NCBI RefSeq assembly: GCF_019800005.1
Contig: NZ_JABGCL010000012.1
Span: 62,001 to 126,000, forward strand
Length of the DNA: 64,000 nt
Direction of reading: 5' to 3'
Source of the DNA: Geminicoccus harenae
GTDB lineage: Bacteria; Pseudomonadota; Alphaproteobacteria; Geminicoccales; Geminicoccaceae
Both the position numbers and the translations under genes were made by a program. How positions within the stretch are numbered: the first letter of the stretch is position 1; each line of letters starts with the position of its first letter. The notes under the pieces were generated by a model, which saw only the letters and a list, made by a program, of their open reading frames with translations, was not told the DNA's origin and searched no databases. Positions 8,566 to 16,367 of this stretch are shown here, in pieces.

Positions 8566-9438
8566 ATGATTACCGACCCGAAGAACGACGCGCCCCAGCC
8601 GCCCCAGCCCAAGCAGCAGCAGGACATGCCGGGTGAGACCGGCAAGATGACGCCCAAGCCGGACCATGGCGAGGAAAGCTACCAGGGCAGCGGCCGGCTG
8701 GCGGGGCGGGCGGCGATCATCACCGGCGCCGATTCCGGCATCGGCCGCGCCGTCGCGATCGCGTTCGCCCGCGAGGGGGCGGATGTCCTGATCTCCTATT
8801 ACAACGAGCACGAGGACGCGAAGGAGACCGCCCGCTGGGTGGAGCAGGCCGGTCGCAAGGCCGTGGTGGTCACCGGCGACATCAAGGAGGAGAGCCACTG
8901 CAAGGAGCTGGTGGCGCGGGCGCAGCAGGAGTTCGGCAAGCTCGACATCCTGGTCAACAACGCGGCGCACCAGGCGACCTTCGAGAAGATCGAGGACATC
9001 AGCGCGGAAGAATGGGACGTCACCTTCCGCACCAACCTCTACAGCCAGTTCTATTTGTGCAAGGCAGCGATCCCGCTGATGAAGCCGGGCAGCTCGATCA
9101 TCAATACCAGCTCGATCAACGCCAAGAACCCGTCGCCGACGCTGCTGGCCTACGCCACCACCAAGGGTGCGATCGCCAATTTCACCGCAGGCCTGGCGGG
9201 CCTGGTGGCGGAGCGGGGCATCCGGGTCAACGCGGTGGCGCCGGGGCCGATCTGGACGCCGCTGATCCCCTCGACCATGCCGCCGGAGAAGGTCGAGAGC
9301 TTCGGCCAGAACACGCCGCTCGGCCGCGCCGGCCAGCCGGTCGAGCTGGCGCCCGCCTATGTGATGCTGGCCTCGCACGAGAGCAGCTACATCACCGGTG
9401 CCGTGATCCCGGTCACCGGCGGGCGGCCGATGCTCTGA
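8566..9438 (+). CDS. SDR family oxidoreductase, general-stress YghA/YdaD type
   Basis: The 290-residue protein begins with a proline- and glutamine-rich tail of about 45 residues, typical of the stress-induced YghA/YhdF-like SDRs, then a Rossmann fold. TGADSGIGRA binds the nucleotide, NNAA follows strand four, and the catalytic Ser (NTSSINA), Tyr and Lys (YATTK) are all present. The substrate is unknown. The ATG at 8566 is chosen over upstream codons because AGGAG sits at 8553-8557 and similarity begins there. A hairpin follows the stop. Confidence 0.88.
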   Translation: MITDPKNDAPQPPQPKQQQDMPGETGKMTPKPDHGEESYQGSGRLAGRAAIITGADSGIGRAVAIAFAREGADVLISYYNEHEDAKETARWVEQAGRKAVVVTGDIKEESHCKELVARAQQEFGKLDILVNNAAHQATFEKIEDISAEEWDVTFRTNLYSQFYLCKAAIPLMKPGSSIINTSSINAKNPSPTLLAYATTKGAIANFTAGLAGLVAERGIRVNAVAPGPIWTPLIPSTMPPEKVESFGQNTPLGRAGQPVELAPAYVMLASHESSYITGAVIPVTGGRPML

Positions 9439-9460
9439 GGCTGCGGCGGGCCAAAGGCCG

Positions 9461-9491
9461 GCCGGATCGGTCGGGAGCCGGCCGATCCGGC
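9461..9491 (+). terminator. GC-rich hairpin after the SDR gene
   Basis: GCCGGATCGG at 9461-9470 pairs perfectly with CCGATCCGGC at 9482-9491 around an 11-base loop. It begins 22 bases after the stop codon. No T-run follows, as is common in GC-rich genomes, so termination is inferred. Confidence 0.4.
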
Positions 9492-9531
9492 ACGGCCTCG
9501 CAACGCGGCGTGGCGGGTGACCACTGCGCAT

Positions 9532-9559
9532 GGAACCGCGCAGGCCGGTCCTGCGTCTT
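9532..9559 (+). promoter_or_regulatory. Possible EcfG-type general-stress promoter
   Basis: GGAAC at 9532-9536 is followed after 17 bases by CGTCTT at 9554-9559. The alphaproteobacterial EcfG consensus is GGAAC, 16-18 bases, then CGTT, so the -10 element has one mismatch. It lies about 50 bases upstream of a Pmp3-type gene, a class often under stress control. Confidence 0.35.
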
Positions 9560-9610
9560 AAGGAGCATCACGGCGACCTTCGGGTCCGCCGCCACCCTTC
9601 GGAGCCTTGC

Positions 9611-9769
9611 ATGGACGTCCTGCGCATCCTGATCGCGATCCTCCTTCCGCCGCTCGGCGTGTTCCTGCAGGTCGGCCTCGGTCTCCAGTTCTGGCTCAAC
9701 ATCCTGCTGACCCTGCTGGGCTACATCCCGGGCATCATCCATGCCGTGTACATCATCGTGAAGCGCTGA
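9611..9769 (+). CDS. YqaE/Pmp3 family small membrane protein
   Basis: This is a 52-residue proteolipid made of two membrane helices: MDVLRILIAILLPPLGVFLQ, then a second ending in GYIPGIIHAVYIIVK. The LPPLGVFLQVG and LTLLGYIPGIIHAVY signatures are those of the Pmp3/YqaE family, linked to membrane potential and salt or cold stress. The family runs 50-55 residues, so the ATG at 9611 is right and upstream in-frame codons are not used. Its stop abuts the stop of the next, convergent gene. Confidence 0.9.
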   Translation: MDVLRILIAILLPPLGVFLQVGLGLQFWLNILLTLLGYIPGIIHAVYIIVKR

Positions 9770-10924
9770 TCAGCGCTCCGGCCAGGCCCAGGCCGGCGCT
9801 TCGGTCCCGGGCAGCACGGTCTCGCCGAGCTCCTTGCAGAGCGAAAGATGCCGGCAGGCGGGCTGGGCCGCGAGCGCGTCCACCAGGGCCGGCGCGTGCG
9901 AGACCACCACGAGCTGGCTGCGCTCCGCCGCCCGGCCGATCAGCCGGGCCAGCGGTGCCAGCAGGTCCGGGTGGAGGCTGGTCTCGGGTTCGTTCAGGAT
10001 CATCAGTGCCGGCGGGCGGGGCGAGAGCAGGGCGGCGGTGAGCAGCAGGTAGCGCAGCGTGCCGTCGGACAGCTCCGCGGCCTTGAGCGGGCGGAGCAGG
10101 CCCGGCTGGCGCAGCTCCACCTCCAGATAGCCGTCCGTGCCGCCGATCGCGAGGGCGGCGCCCGGGAAGGCGTCGTCCAGGGTCGTGCGCAGGGCGGCGC
10201 GGTCGCCGATCTCGACGATCGTCTGCAGCGCTGCCGCCAGGTCCGCGCCGTCATGCGCCAGGACCGGCGTGAAGGTGCCGACCTGCGGCCGGCGCGACGG
10301 CGCGTTCCGGTCGGTCGGCAGGTGGTCGTAGAACCGCCAGGCGGCCATCCGCTCGCGCAGCAGCAGCAGTTCCGGTGCCTGCCTGGGATCGGCGCAATGG
10401 GTCATCATGCTGTCGGCGGAAGCGAGGTCGGTCATGGCCTGCCGCCATACGCCCCGGTCGTCGCGCAGCCGCACGGACGGGCCGCGCCGCTCGGCAAAGC
10501 AGCTGGCGCGGCGGAGCAGCTCGCCGGTCCAGACACTCTCGGCCTTGATCTCCGGGTCGCGGGCAAAGGCGGAGCTGGAGGGCTTGGGCAGGCCCAGATC
10601 GATCGCATAGCCGTAGTCGGGACCGGCGAAGCCCAGCTTGAGGCCGACCGGCTGGCGGCGCAGCGTGCCCTGCACCGGCACGGTGCCGGCCTTCATGCCG
10701 CGCGAGAAGGCTTCCGGCCCGGCCCAGAGGGTGGAGGAGAGGCCGCCCTCGGCGGCGAGCGAGGCCACCACCCGGCCCTGCGCCAGATCGGCCAGCAGCC
10801 GCAGGGCGCGATACAGGCTGGACTTGCCGCTGCCATTGGCGCCGGTGACCAGGTTGAGCGGCCCGAGGTCCAGGCGCAGGTCGCGCAGGGAGCGGTAGCC
10901 GGAAACGGCGAGGCGGCTGATCAT
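9770..10924 (-). CDS. Orphan AAA family ATPase, RecF/SMC-like (COG4637 type)
   Basis: The 384-residue protein has an SMC/RecF-type ATPase head. Walker A is GANGSGKSS near residue 30, the ABC-like signature is [12 protein letters not shown], Walker B is [17 protein letters not shown], and the switch His is in [10 protein letters not shown]. There is no long coiled coil, and no TOPRIM or nuclease domain is visible. It stands alone, with no partner gene of a known defence system, so a repair or phage-defence role is only a possibility. The ATG at 10924 fits the conserved [16 protein letters not shown] start. Confidence 0.82.
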   Translation of the reverse strand: MISRLAVSGYRSLRDLRLDLGPLNLVTGANGSGKSSLYRALRLLADLAQGRVVASLAAEGGLSSTLWAGPEAFSRGMKAGTVPVQGTLRRQPVGLKLGFAGPDYGYAIDLGLPKPSSSAFARDPEIKAESVWTGELLRRASCFAERRGPSVRLRDDRGVWRQAMTDLASADSMMTHCADPRQAPELLLLRERMAAWRFYDHLPTDRNAPSRRPQVGTFTPVLAHDGADLAAALQTIVEIGDRAALRTTLDDAFPGAALAIGGTDGYLEVELRQPGLLRPLKAAELSDGTLRYLLLTAALLSPRPPALMILNEPETSLHPDLLAPLARLIGRAAERSQLVVVSHAPALVDALAAQPACRHLSLCKELGETVLPGTEAPAWAWPER

Positions 10925-11050
10925 GGCTGCTGCACAGCGAAACCGCGACGGAAGGTCAAGCGGCGGATCGAGGGTGAGCCTGCACCCGTTGGCCCGAATG
11001 GCGCCGTTCCGGCATCTTGTGGCGATAAAACCCGAGGTGAGGCTTGCGCG

Positions 11051-11548
11051 ATGGCGACCAGGATCTTCGTCAACCTCCCGGTCAAGGACCTCGGCCGGTC
11101 GATGGCGTTCTTTCGCGGCCTGGGCTTCGACTTCAACCCGCAGTTCGCCGACGAGACCGCCGCTTGCATGGTCATCGCCCACGACAACCACGGACGGGCG
11201 CGGCGTGGACGTCGCGGTCGAGGCGCTGGGCACGCAGGGCACCTTCGAAGCGGCGCTGCGGGTGCGCTCCGGCCGGGCGGCACGCTCTCCAGCCTGAGCG
11301 TCTATTCCACCGACCTGCGCATCCCGCTGGATGGCTTGGCCGCGGGCCTGGGCGACCACACCATCGTCACCACTCTCTGCCCGGGCGGCAAGGAGCGGAT
11401 GCGCCGGCTGATGGGCGTGATCGAGACCGGGCGGGTCGACCTGAAGCCGCTGGTCACCCACCAGTTCAGCCTGGACCGGATCGAGGAGGCCTACGACCTG
11501 TTCGGCCACCAGCGCGATGGCGTGCTCAAAGTCGCCATTAAACCGTGA
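11051..11548 (+). pseudogene. Chimeric remnant: VOC/glyoxalase head joined to Zn-alcohol dehydrogenase tail
   Basis: The frame from ATG 11051 encodes about 47 residues of a VOC (glyoxalase/bleomycin-resistance) protein: [18 protein letters not shown] through [11 protein letters not shown]. From about 11195 the DNA instead encodes the C-terminal part of a zinc-dependent alcohol dehydrogenase. Its [20 protein letters not shown] lies in another frame, and [13 protein letters not shown] to GVLKVAIKP is back in the first frame. Two extra bases near 11267 ('gtg cg ctc cgg') explain the second shift. The ORF stays open by chance, with a scrambled Arg/Gly-rich middle. The VOC C-terminal half and the ADH catalytic domain are missing, so neither activity is expected. 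A deletion fusing two neighbours, then decay, is the likely history. Confidence 0.75.
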
Positions 11549-11643
11549 GACTGCGGCATCCGGCTTGAAGATGACGATTTGCCACCGACCTTAATGGGGA
11601 AGGAAACAACGGCCTTGGGGGTGCCACAACTGGGAGATGCTCT

Positions 11644-11823
11644 ATGCGCAAACTCGTTACACAACGCCCTGCCTCCGGGCAGCTACGTCAACGGCGCCCG
11701 GCCATGCGCACGCGGCCGCAGCCACGGCGCCTGTCGGCCGAGGAACGCGAGCGCCTGCTCGACGAAGCGCTGCTGGAGAGCTTTCCCGCCAGCGACCCGG
11801 TATCCTCGCTGGAGTTCAGCTGA
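11644..11823 (+). CDS. Small protein with C-terminal DEALLESFPASDP motif
   Basis: The 59-residue basic peptide starts MRKLVTQR and ends in a region containing LSAEERERLLDEALLESFPA followed by SDPVSSLEFS. The 'ALxESFPASDP' ending recurs in small uncharacterised alphaproteobacterial proteins. GGGAGA eight bases before the ATG is a good ribosome site. No function is known. A start at ATG 11704 would give 39 residues and keep the motif. Confidence 0.6.
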   Translation: MRKLVTQRPASGQLRQRRPAMRTRPQPRRLSAEERERLLDEALLESFPASDPVSSLEFS

Positions 11824-11888
11824 CCTGGCTTCGGACTGCCGCGTGCTCCCTTGGAGGAACCAGGGCAGGCGCTGCCGGTTGGAATCGC

Positions 11889-12119
11889 ATGAGCCAGGAA
11901 CCCTTCAAGGACGATCCGGCGGAGCCTCGGAAAGGGGACGTCCGGGTCGAGGTCCGGCTTGCCCCGGACACCATGGCGCTGCTCGACCGTTGGCGGAGCG
12001 CGCAACCGGAGCGGCCGAGCCGCTCCGACGTGATCCGGCAGATCGTCGAGGCGGCGCTCAACGAGCGCGGCGAGCCGGTGCTGCCCGGGCCGGAGAAGCT
12101 CGAGCAGGTCATGCGCTAA
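11889..12119 (+). CDS. Ribbon-helix-helix (CopG-like) DNA-binding protein
   Basis: The 76-residue protein has the ribbon-helix-helix pattern: strand VRVEVRLAPDTMALLDRW, then SRSDVIRQIVEAALNERG as the second helix. This resembles the antitoxin and small-repressor class of RHH proteins. No toxin-like gene is next to it, so a toxin-antitoxin pair is not supported. It follows the 59-residue gene by 65 bases and may share its transcript. Confidence 0.65.
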   Translation: MSQEPFKDDPAEPRKGDVRVEVRLAPDTMALLDRWRSAQPERPSRSDVIRQIVEAALNERGEPVLPGPEKLEQVMR

Positions 12120-12468
12120 CCTGTCGGACCGGCCGGCGCACGCCCCGGTCCATCATTCATGACGGCCGCCATTGGTAGCGGCCATGTCGGCTCCGCTGCC
12201 GACGATACTTTCCTGGTGAACATGGCCGGTGCCGGTCGCGCGCCGGCGCTGACGGTCGTTCTCGACCTGCGCATCCCTTCCATACCTGTCCCATCCCCGC
12301 ATCCACCGCGAGCAGCGGCCGGGATTGGCTCTTGCGCTGCGTGTCGCCATCCTGCTGGTCCGCGGTGATGGGTAAGCATCTGCTGGCTTCCCAGCCCGGA
12401 TTGTTGGACTAGAAGCCGGGACGGCCCAGGAAGATCCGGCCAAAAAGCGCTAGGGAGGTATATTCAAA
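12120..12468. other. Intergenic region upstream of the first TRAP operon
   Basis: These 349 bases hold no gene I can support. A hairpin at 12161-12188 (GACGGCCGC, loop, GCGGCC-AT-GTC) lies 41 bases after the RHH stop and may end that transcript. The last 60 bases should contain the TRAP operon promoter, but no clear -35/-10 pair was found. A very strong ribosome site, AGGGAGGT, sits at 12452-12459. Confidence 0.5.
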
Positions 12469-13467
12469 ATGTTGAAACGACTGGCGGTCGCCCTGACGGT
12501 GACCACCGCCCTCTTGGCCTCGGCCGTGGCAAAGGCGGAAACGCTCCGGTTCGGCCATGCCAATGCCCCGGGCGAGGTCTTGAACGACCTGTTCAACGAG
12601 TTCGCCGAGAAGGTGAAGGAGCGCAGCGGCGGCGAGCTGGAGATCCAGGTCTTCCCGTCCGAGCAGCTGGGCAAGGAGGTCGACCTCATCCAGCAGGTGA
12701 AGTTCGGCGCGCTGGACATCTCCGCACCCAGCATGCCCGCCATGGCGGGGCTGGTCCCGGCGCTGGAGATGGCCAGCACGCCGTTCCTGTGGACGGACTG
12801 GGCGGAAGCCGAGCAGGTCCTGCGCGGGCCCGCCTTCGAGCCGCTCTGGGATGAATTGCGCGACCAGCACAACATCGTGCCGCTCACCAAGATCTCCTAC
12901 TGGGGCTGGCGCAACTTCACCTTCACCGACCGCGAGGTGCGCAAGCCCGAGGACATGGCCGGCCTCAAGATCCGCGTGCCGGAAAGCCCGATCTGGGTGG
13001 AGATGATCCGCGCGTTCGGGGCAGCACCCACGCCGATCCCGTTCGGCGAGGTCTATACCGCCCTCCAGCAGAAGACGGTGGACGGGCAGGAGAACCCGAT
13101 CCCGACCATCTATTCGCGCAAGTACTATGAAGTGCAGGGCGTGCTGACGCTCGACCGGCACATGTTGCAGAACAACACCGTCCTGATCAGCAAGATCACC
13201 TGGGACCGGCTCTCCGAGGAGCACCAGAAGATCCTGCGCGAGGAGGCGGAGGCGATCTCCAAGAAGAACTCCGAGCTGCAGCAGGGCCGCGAGCGCGACA
13301 TGCTGGAGGAGATCCGCAAGTCCGGCCGCACCAAGATCATCGAGGACGTCGACATCGAGGCGTTCAAGGCGGCGATGGAGCCGGTCTACCCGCAGCTCGC
13401 CGAGCGCTGGGGCCAGGAGAACTGGCAGCGCCTGCAGGATGCGATCGCCGAGATCCGCAAGCAGTAA
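12469..13467 (+). CDS. dctP: TRAP transporter solute-binding protein (DctP family)
   Basis: The 332-residue protein starts with a signal peptide (MLKRLAVALTVTTALLASAVAKA, cut before ETLRFGHA). The mature part is a DctP-type fold: LKIRVPESPIWVEMIRAFGA carries the conserved Arg that binds a carboxylate, and PIPFGEVYTALQQKTVDGQENP is the family signature. It captures an organic or sugar acid in the periplasm and hands it to the membrane subunits coded next. The three genes are 12 bases apart and then overlapping, so they form one operon. Confidence 0.93.
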   Translation: MLKRLAVALTVTTALLASAVAKAETLRFGHANAPGEVLNDLFNEFAEKVKERSGGELEIQVFPSEQLGKEVDLIQQVKFGALDISAPSMPAMAGLVPALEMASTPFLWTDWAEAEQVLRGPAFEPLWDELRDQHNIVPLTKISYWGWRNFTFTDREVRKPEDMAGLKIRVPESPIWVEMIRAFGAAPTPIPFGEVYTALQQKTVDGQENPIPTIYSRKYYEVQGVLTLDRHMLQNNTVLISKITWDRLSEEHQKILREEAEAISKKNSELQQGRERDMLEEIRKSGRTKIIEDVDIEAFKAAMEPVYPQLAERWGQENWQRLQDAIAEIRKQ

Positions 13468-13479
13468 CGGAAACCATCC

Positions 13480-14007
13480 ATGTCCGCCGCTTGGCTCGTG
13501 CGGCTGGACGATGCGCTGGCGCGCGGCGAGGACCTGTTCCTCGCCGTGTCGCACGCGATCGTCGCCGGCCTCGTCATTGCCGCCGTGTTCTTCCGCTACG
13601 TGCTGAGCGACCCGCTGATCTGGTCGGAAGAATTCATCGTCATCGTGTTCACCTGGATGCTGTTCGTCGGCCTTTCCAGCGGCTTTCGCGCGCGGATGCA
13701 TCTGCGGGTCGATGCGCTCCTGGTGGTGCTGCCCGAGCGGTGGCGGAGCCTGCTCGGCACGATCGCGGTGTTCGCCACCATGGTCACGCTCCTGGGCCTG
13801 GTCTGGTTCGGCATCCAGCTCACCATGACCATGGCCGGCTCGCCCACGCCGATGATGCGCATCTCCTCGGCCTGGGCGCTCAGCGCCGTGCCGGCGGGTG
13901 CGGCACTCTCCTGCATCCACATCCTGCGCCATGCCATCTGCGACGGGCTGAAGCGCACGCTCTGGCCGGACGACCTGATCGGGGCCGCTGAAGAGGAAGC
14001 GATCTGA
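13480..14007 (+). CDS. dctQ: TRAP transporter small permease (DctQ family)
   Basis: This 175-residue protein has four membrane helices and the DctQ signature FRYVLSDPLIWSEEFIVIVFTWMLFVG, with the W-S-E-E motif that contacts the large subunit. It links the binding protein to DctM. The gene begins 12 bases after dctP, and its TGA shares a base with the dctM ATG (TGATG), so translation is coupled. Confidence 0.92.
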   Translation: MSAAWLVRLDDALARGEDLFLAVSHAIVAGLVIAAVFFRYVLSDPLIWSEEFIVIVFTWMLFVGLSSGFRARMHLRVDALLVVLPERWRSLLGTIAVFATMVTLLGLVWFGIQLTMTMAGSPTPMMRISSAWALSAVPAGAALSCIHILRHAICDGLKRTLWPDDLIGAAEEEAI

Positions 14008-15278
14008 TGCTGGTCCTGGTCCTCGCCTTCGCCGTGCTGGTCGCGGTCGGCACACCGGTCGCCATCGCCATGATCGCGTCCTCCGGCCTCGTCATCTGGC
14101 AGGAAGGCATCCCGCTCTCGCTGGTGGTCCAGCGGGTCTTCGCCGGGCTGCAGTCCTTCCCGCTGCTGGCCGTGCCGCTGTTCACCCTGGCGGGCTCGCT
14201 CATGAACGAGTCCGGGATCAGCGAGCGGCTGTTCGCCTTCACCCGCGCGATCGTCGGCCATATCCGCGGCGGCCTGGCGCAGACCGCGATCGTCGGCAAC
14301 GTGTTCCTGTCCGGCATCTCCGGCTCGTCGATCGCCGACACTGCCGCCACCACCCGGGTGCTGACCCCGCAGCTCGAGCGCAACGGCTACAGCCGGGCGT
14401 TCGGTGCGGCACTCTCCGCCTCGGCCGGCACGCTCGGCCCGATCATCCCGCCCTCGATCCTGATGGTGCTCTACGCCTGGCAGGCCAATGTCTCGCTGGG
14501 GGCGCTGTTCATCGCCGGCCTGCTCCCGGGCGTGATCATGGCCGGGGCGATGGCGAGCGTGATCATGGTGCTGGCGCGGGTCCGCAACTACCCGACCTCC
14601 GGCGAGTTCCGGGCGAGCGTGCTCTGGACCACCTTCAAGCGCGCCATCTGGGCGCTGCTGATGCCGGTCATCATCATCGTGGGCTTCCGCCTGGGCGCGG
14701 TGACCGCCACCGAGATCGCCGGCGTGGCCGCCCTCTACGCGGCCCTGGTGGGCATCTTCGTCTACCGCACCCTCAAATGGTCGAGCCTGCCGCGCATCCT
14801 GACCACCACGGCGCGCGAGACCGCGGTGATCCTGATCATCGCCGGTGCCGCTTCGCCGTTCAGCTGGATCCTGGGCATCGAGCAGGCGCCGCAGCTCGTG
14901 GTGAACACGCTCACGGCACTCAGCTCCGAGCCCTGGGTGATCCTCTTGATCCTGAACGTGGCGCTGCTGGTCGTCGGCATGTTCGTCGAGACCATCGCGG
15001 TCATGATCATCCTGGTGCCGATCCTGATCCCGCTGCTCACCGCCCTGCAGATCGACCTCGTCCATTTCGGGATCGTGCTGCTGGTCAACCTGGTGATCGG
15101 CCAGCTCACCCCGCCGGTGGGCGTGCTGCTGTTCGTTTCCATCACCATCGCCAGGGTGACGATGGGGCAGATCCTGCGTGAGGTCTGGCCCTTCTTCCTC
15201 GGCCTGCTCGTGGCGCTGGGCCTGATCACCTACCTGCCGGGGCTGAGCCTCTGGCTGCCGCACGTGCTGGGCTTCTGA
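14007..15278 (+). CDS. dctM: TRAP transporter large permease (DctM family)
   Basis: The 423-residue protein has about eleven to twelve hydrophobic segments and family landmarks such as GLQSFPLLAVPLFTLAGSLM, SGSSIADTAAT and LGPIIPPSILMVLYAWQANV. It carries substrate with sodium ions across the inner membrane together with DctP and DctQ. It is normal in length. The following SDR gene, 93 bases on, probably acts on the imported compound. Confidence 0.93.
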   Translation: MLVLVLAFAVLVAVGTPVAIAMIASSGLVIWQEGIPLSLVVQRVFAGLQSFPLLAVPLFTLAGSLMNESGISERLFAFTRAIVGHIRGGLAQTAIVGNVFLSGISGSSIADTAATTRVLTPQLERNGYSRAFGAALSASAGTLGPIIPPSILMVLYAWQANVSLGALFIAGLLPGVIMAGAMASVIMVLARVRNYPTSGEFRASVLWTTFKRAIWALLMPVIIIVGFRLGAVTATEIAGVAALYAALVGIFVYRTLKWSSLPRILTTTARETAVILIIAGAASPFSWILGIEQAPQLVVNTLTALSSEPWVILLILNVALLVVGMFVETIAVMIILVPILIPLLTALQIDLVHFGIVLLVNLVIGQLTPPVGVLLFVSITIARVTMGQILREVWPFFLGLLVALGLITYLPGLSLWLPHVLGF

Positions 15279-15371
15279 GGCGAAGCCCTTGCCCCCTTGG
15301 GCCAGGCGCCTCGTGCGGCTAGACCGCGCGAGGCGCCGCGGCGCAACGAGCCAGGAGGGGGCAGGACAGCC

Positions 15372-16139
15372 ATGCAGATCAACGCCATCAACCTCGCCGA
15401 CCGGGTCGCGATCGTCACCGGCGGCGCCCAGGGCATCGGCCAGGTGGTCGGCCGGCGCTTCCTCGAGTCCGGGGCGAAGCTGGTCGTCTGGGAGGTGGTC
15501 GCCGATCGGCTGGCCAAGGCGGTGGCGGAGTTCGCCGCCATGGCCGGGGCCGAGCGGGTCCATGGCGAGGTGGTCGACATCGCCGACGAGGCCGGCGTGG
15601 CGGCCGCGGTCAGGAACACGGTGGCCCGGTTCGGCCGGATCGACATCCTGGTGAACAACGCGGCATTGGTCGGGCCGAACGCGACGCTCGCCGACTATCC
15701 GAGCGATGCCTGGAAGAGCGTCATCGACGTGGACGTGAACGGCACCTTCTACTGCTGCAAGCACGTCGCCCCGGTGATGCTGGCGCAGGACTATGGCCGG
15801 ATCGTCAACATCGCCTCGATCGCCGGCAAGGAAGGCAACCCGAATGCGGCGGCCTACAGCTCGGCCAAGGCCGCGGTGATCGCGATGACCAAGTCGCTGG
15901 GCAAGGAACTGGCCAAGGCGAACATCGCGGTGAACTGCGTGACCCCGGCCGTGGCGCGCACGCCAGGGGCGATGGAGCAGGCGCCCGAGCACATCGAGTA
16001 CATGCTCGCCAAGATCCCGCGCGGGCGGTTCCTGGAGCTGAGCGAGGCGGCGGCGATGATCGCCTGGCTGGCGAGCGAGGAGAACTCGTTCACGACCGGG
16101 GCGGTATTCGACCTGTCCGGCGGCCGGGCCACCTACTGA
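15372..16139 (+). CDS. SDR family dehydrogenase linked to the TRAP operon
   Basis: The 255-residue protein is a classical short-chain dehydrogenase. TGGAQGIGQVV binds NAD(P), VNNAAL follows, the catalytic Ser lies in NIASIAGKEG, and Tyr/Lys in YSSAK. It resembles the sugar- or polyol-type dehydrogenases often found beside TRAP transporters. The precise substrate cannot be read. The ATG at 15372 follows AGGAGGGG. The gap of 93 bases leaves room for a separate promoter, but same strand and context favour one operon. Confidence 0.87.
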   Translation: MQINAINLADRVAIVTGGAQGIGQVVGRRFLESGAKLVVWEVVADRLAKAVAEFAAMAGAERVHGEVVDIADEAGVAAAVRNTVARFGRIDILVNNAALVGPNATLADYPSDAWKSVIDVDVNGTFYCCKHVAPVMLAQDYGRIVNIASIAGKEGNPNAAAYSSAKAAVIAMTKSLGKELAKANIAVNCVTPAVARTPGAMEQAPEHIEYMLAKIPRGRFLELSEAAAMIAWLASEENSFTTGAVFDLSGGRATY

Positions 16140-16179
16140 CCGCCGCTTGTCCTTAAGCTATCATCCGGTTGAATTATTA

Positions 16180-16199
16180 TTACATTTCGGGAAATGTAA
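16180..16199. promoter_or_regulatory. Perfect AT-rich palindrome upstream of the hybrid kinase
   Basis: TTACATTT (16180-16187) and AAATGTAA (16192-16199) form a perfect 8-base inverted repeat around CGGG. It sits in a locally AT-rich stretch (gaattattattac...) that stands out in a 70% GC genome. It lies 41 bases after the SDR stop and about 170 bases before the kinase start. An operator is the likeliest role; the spacing does not match a CRP/FNR site. Confidence 0.4.
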
Positions 16200-16367
16200 C
16201 GGGAACCTCTACGGGGACCGGGTGCATCCTGGATTCACCGCTGTGGCGTCGGATGTTCCTGCCCGGCAGTGCCCTGCATCTTCCGGGTCCGGTTCGTCCG
16301 TCCGGGCGGCGGTGCCCGGGCAGCACCCCTCCGGCTGGAGGGTGGGTTCCTTGGCGTGGAGGAGTGA

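Noticed and set aside
11889..12119. A toxin-antitoxin module based on the RHH protein
   Set aside because: No toxin-sized gene with a ParE- or RelE-like pattern lies on either side.
12159..12368. A 69-codon plus-strand frame in the TRAP upstream region
   Set aside because: It has no ribosome site or recognisable domain, and it overlaps a hairpin.
13596..15992. A 798-codon open frame on the minus strand across the first TRAP operon
   Set aside because: It lies antisense to three clear transporter and SDR genes, and its product is a low-complexity His/Arg/Asp-rich string typical of GC-rich antisense frames.
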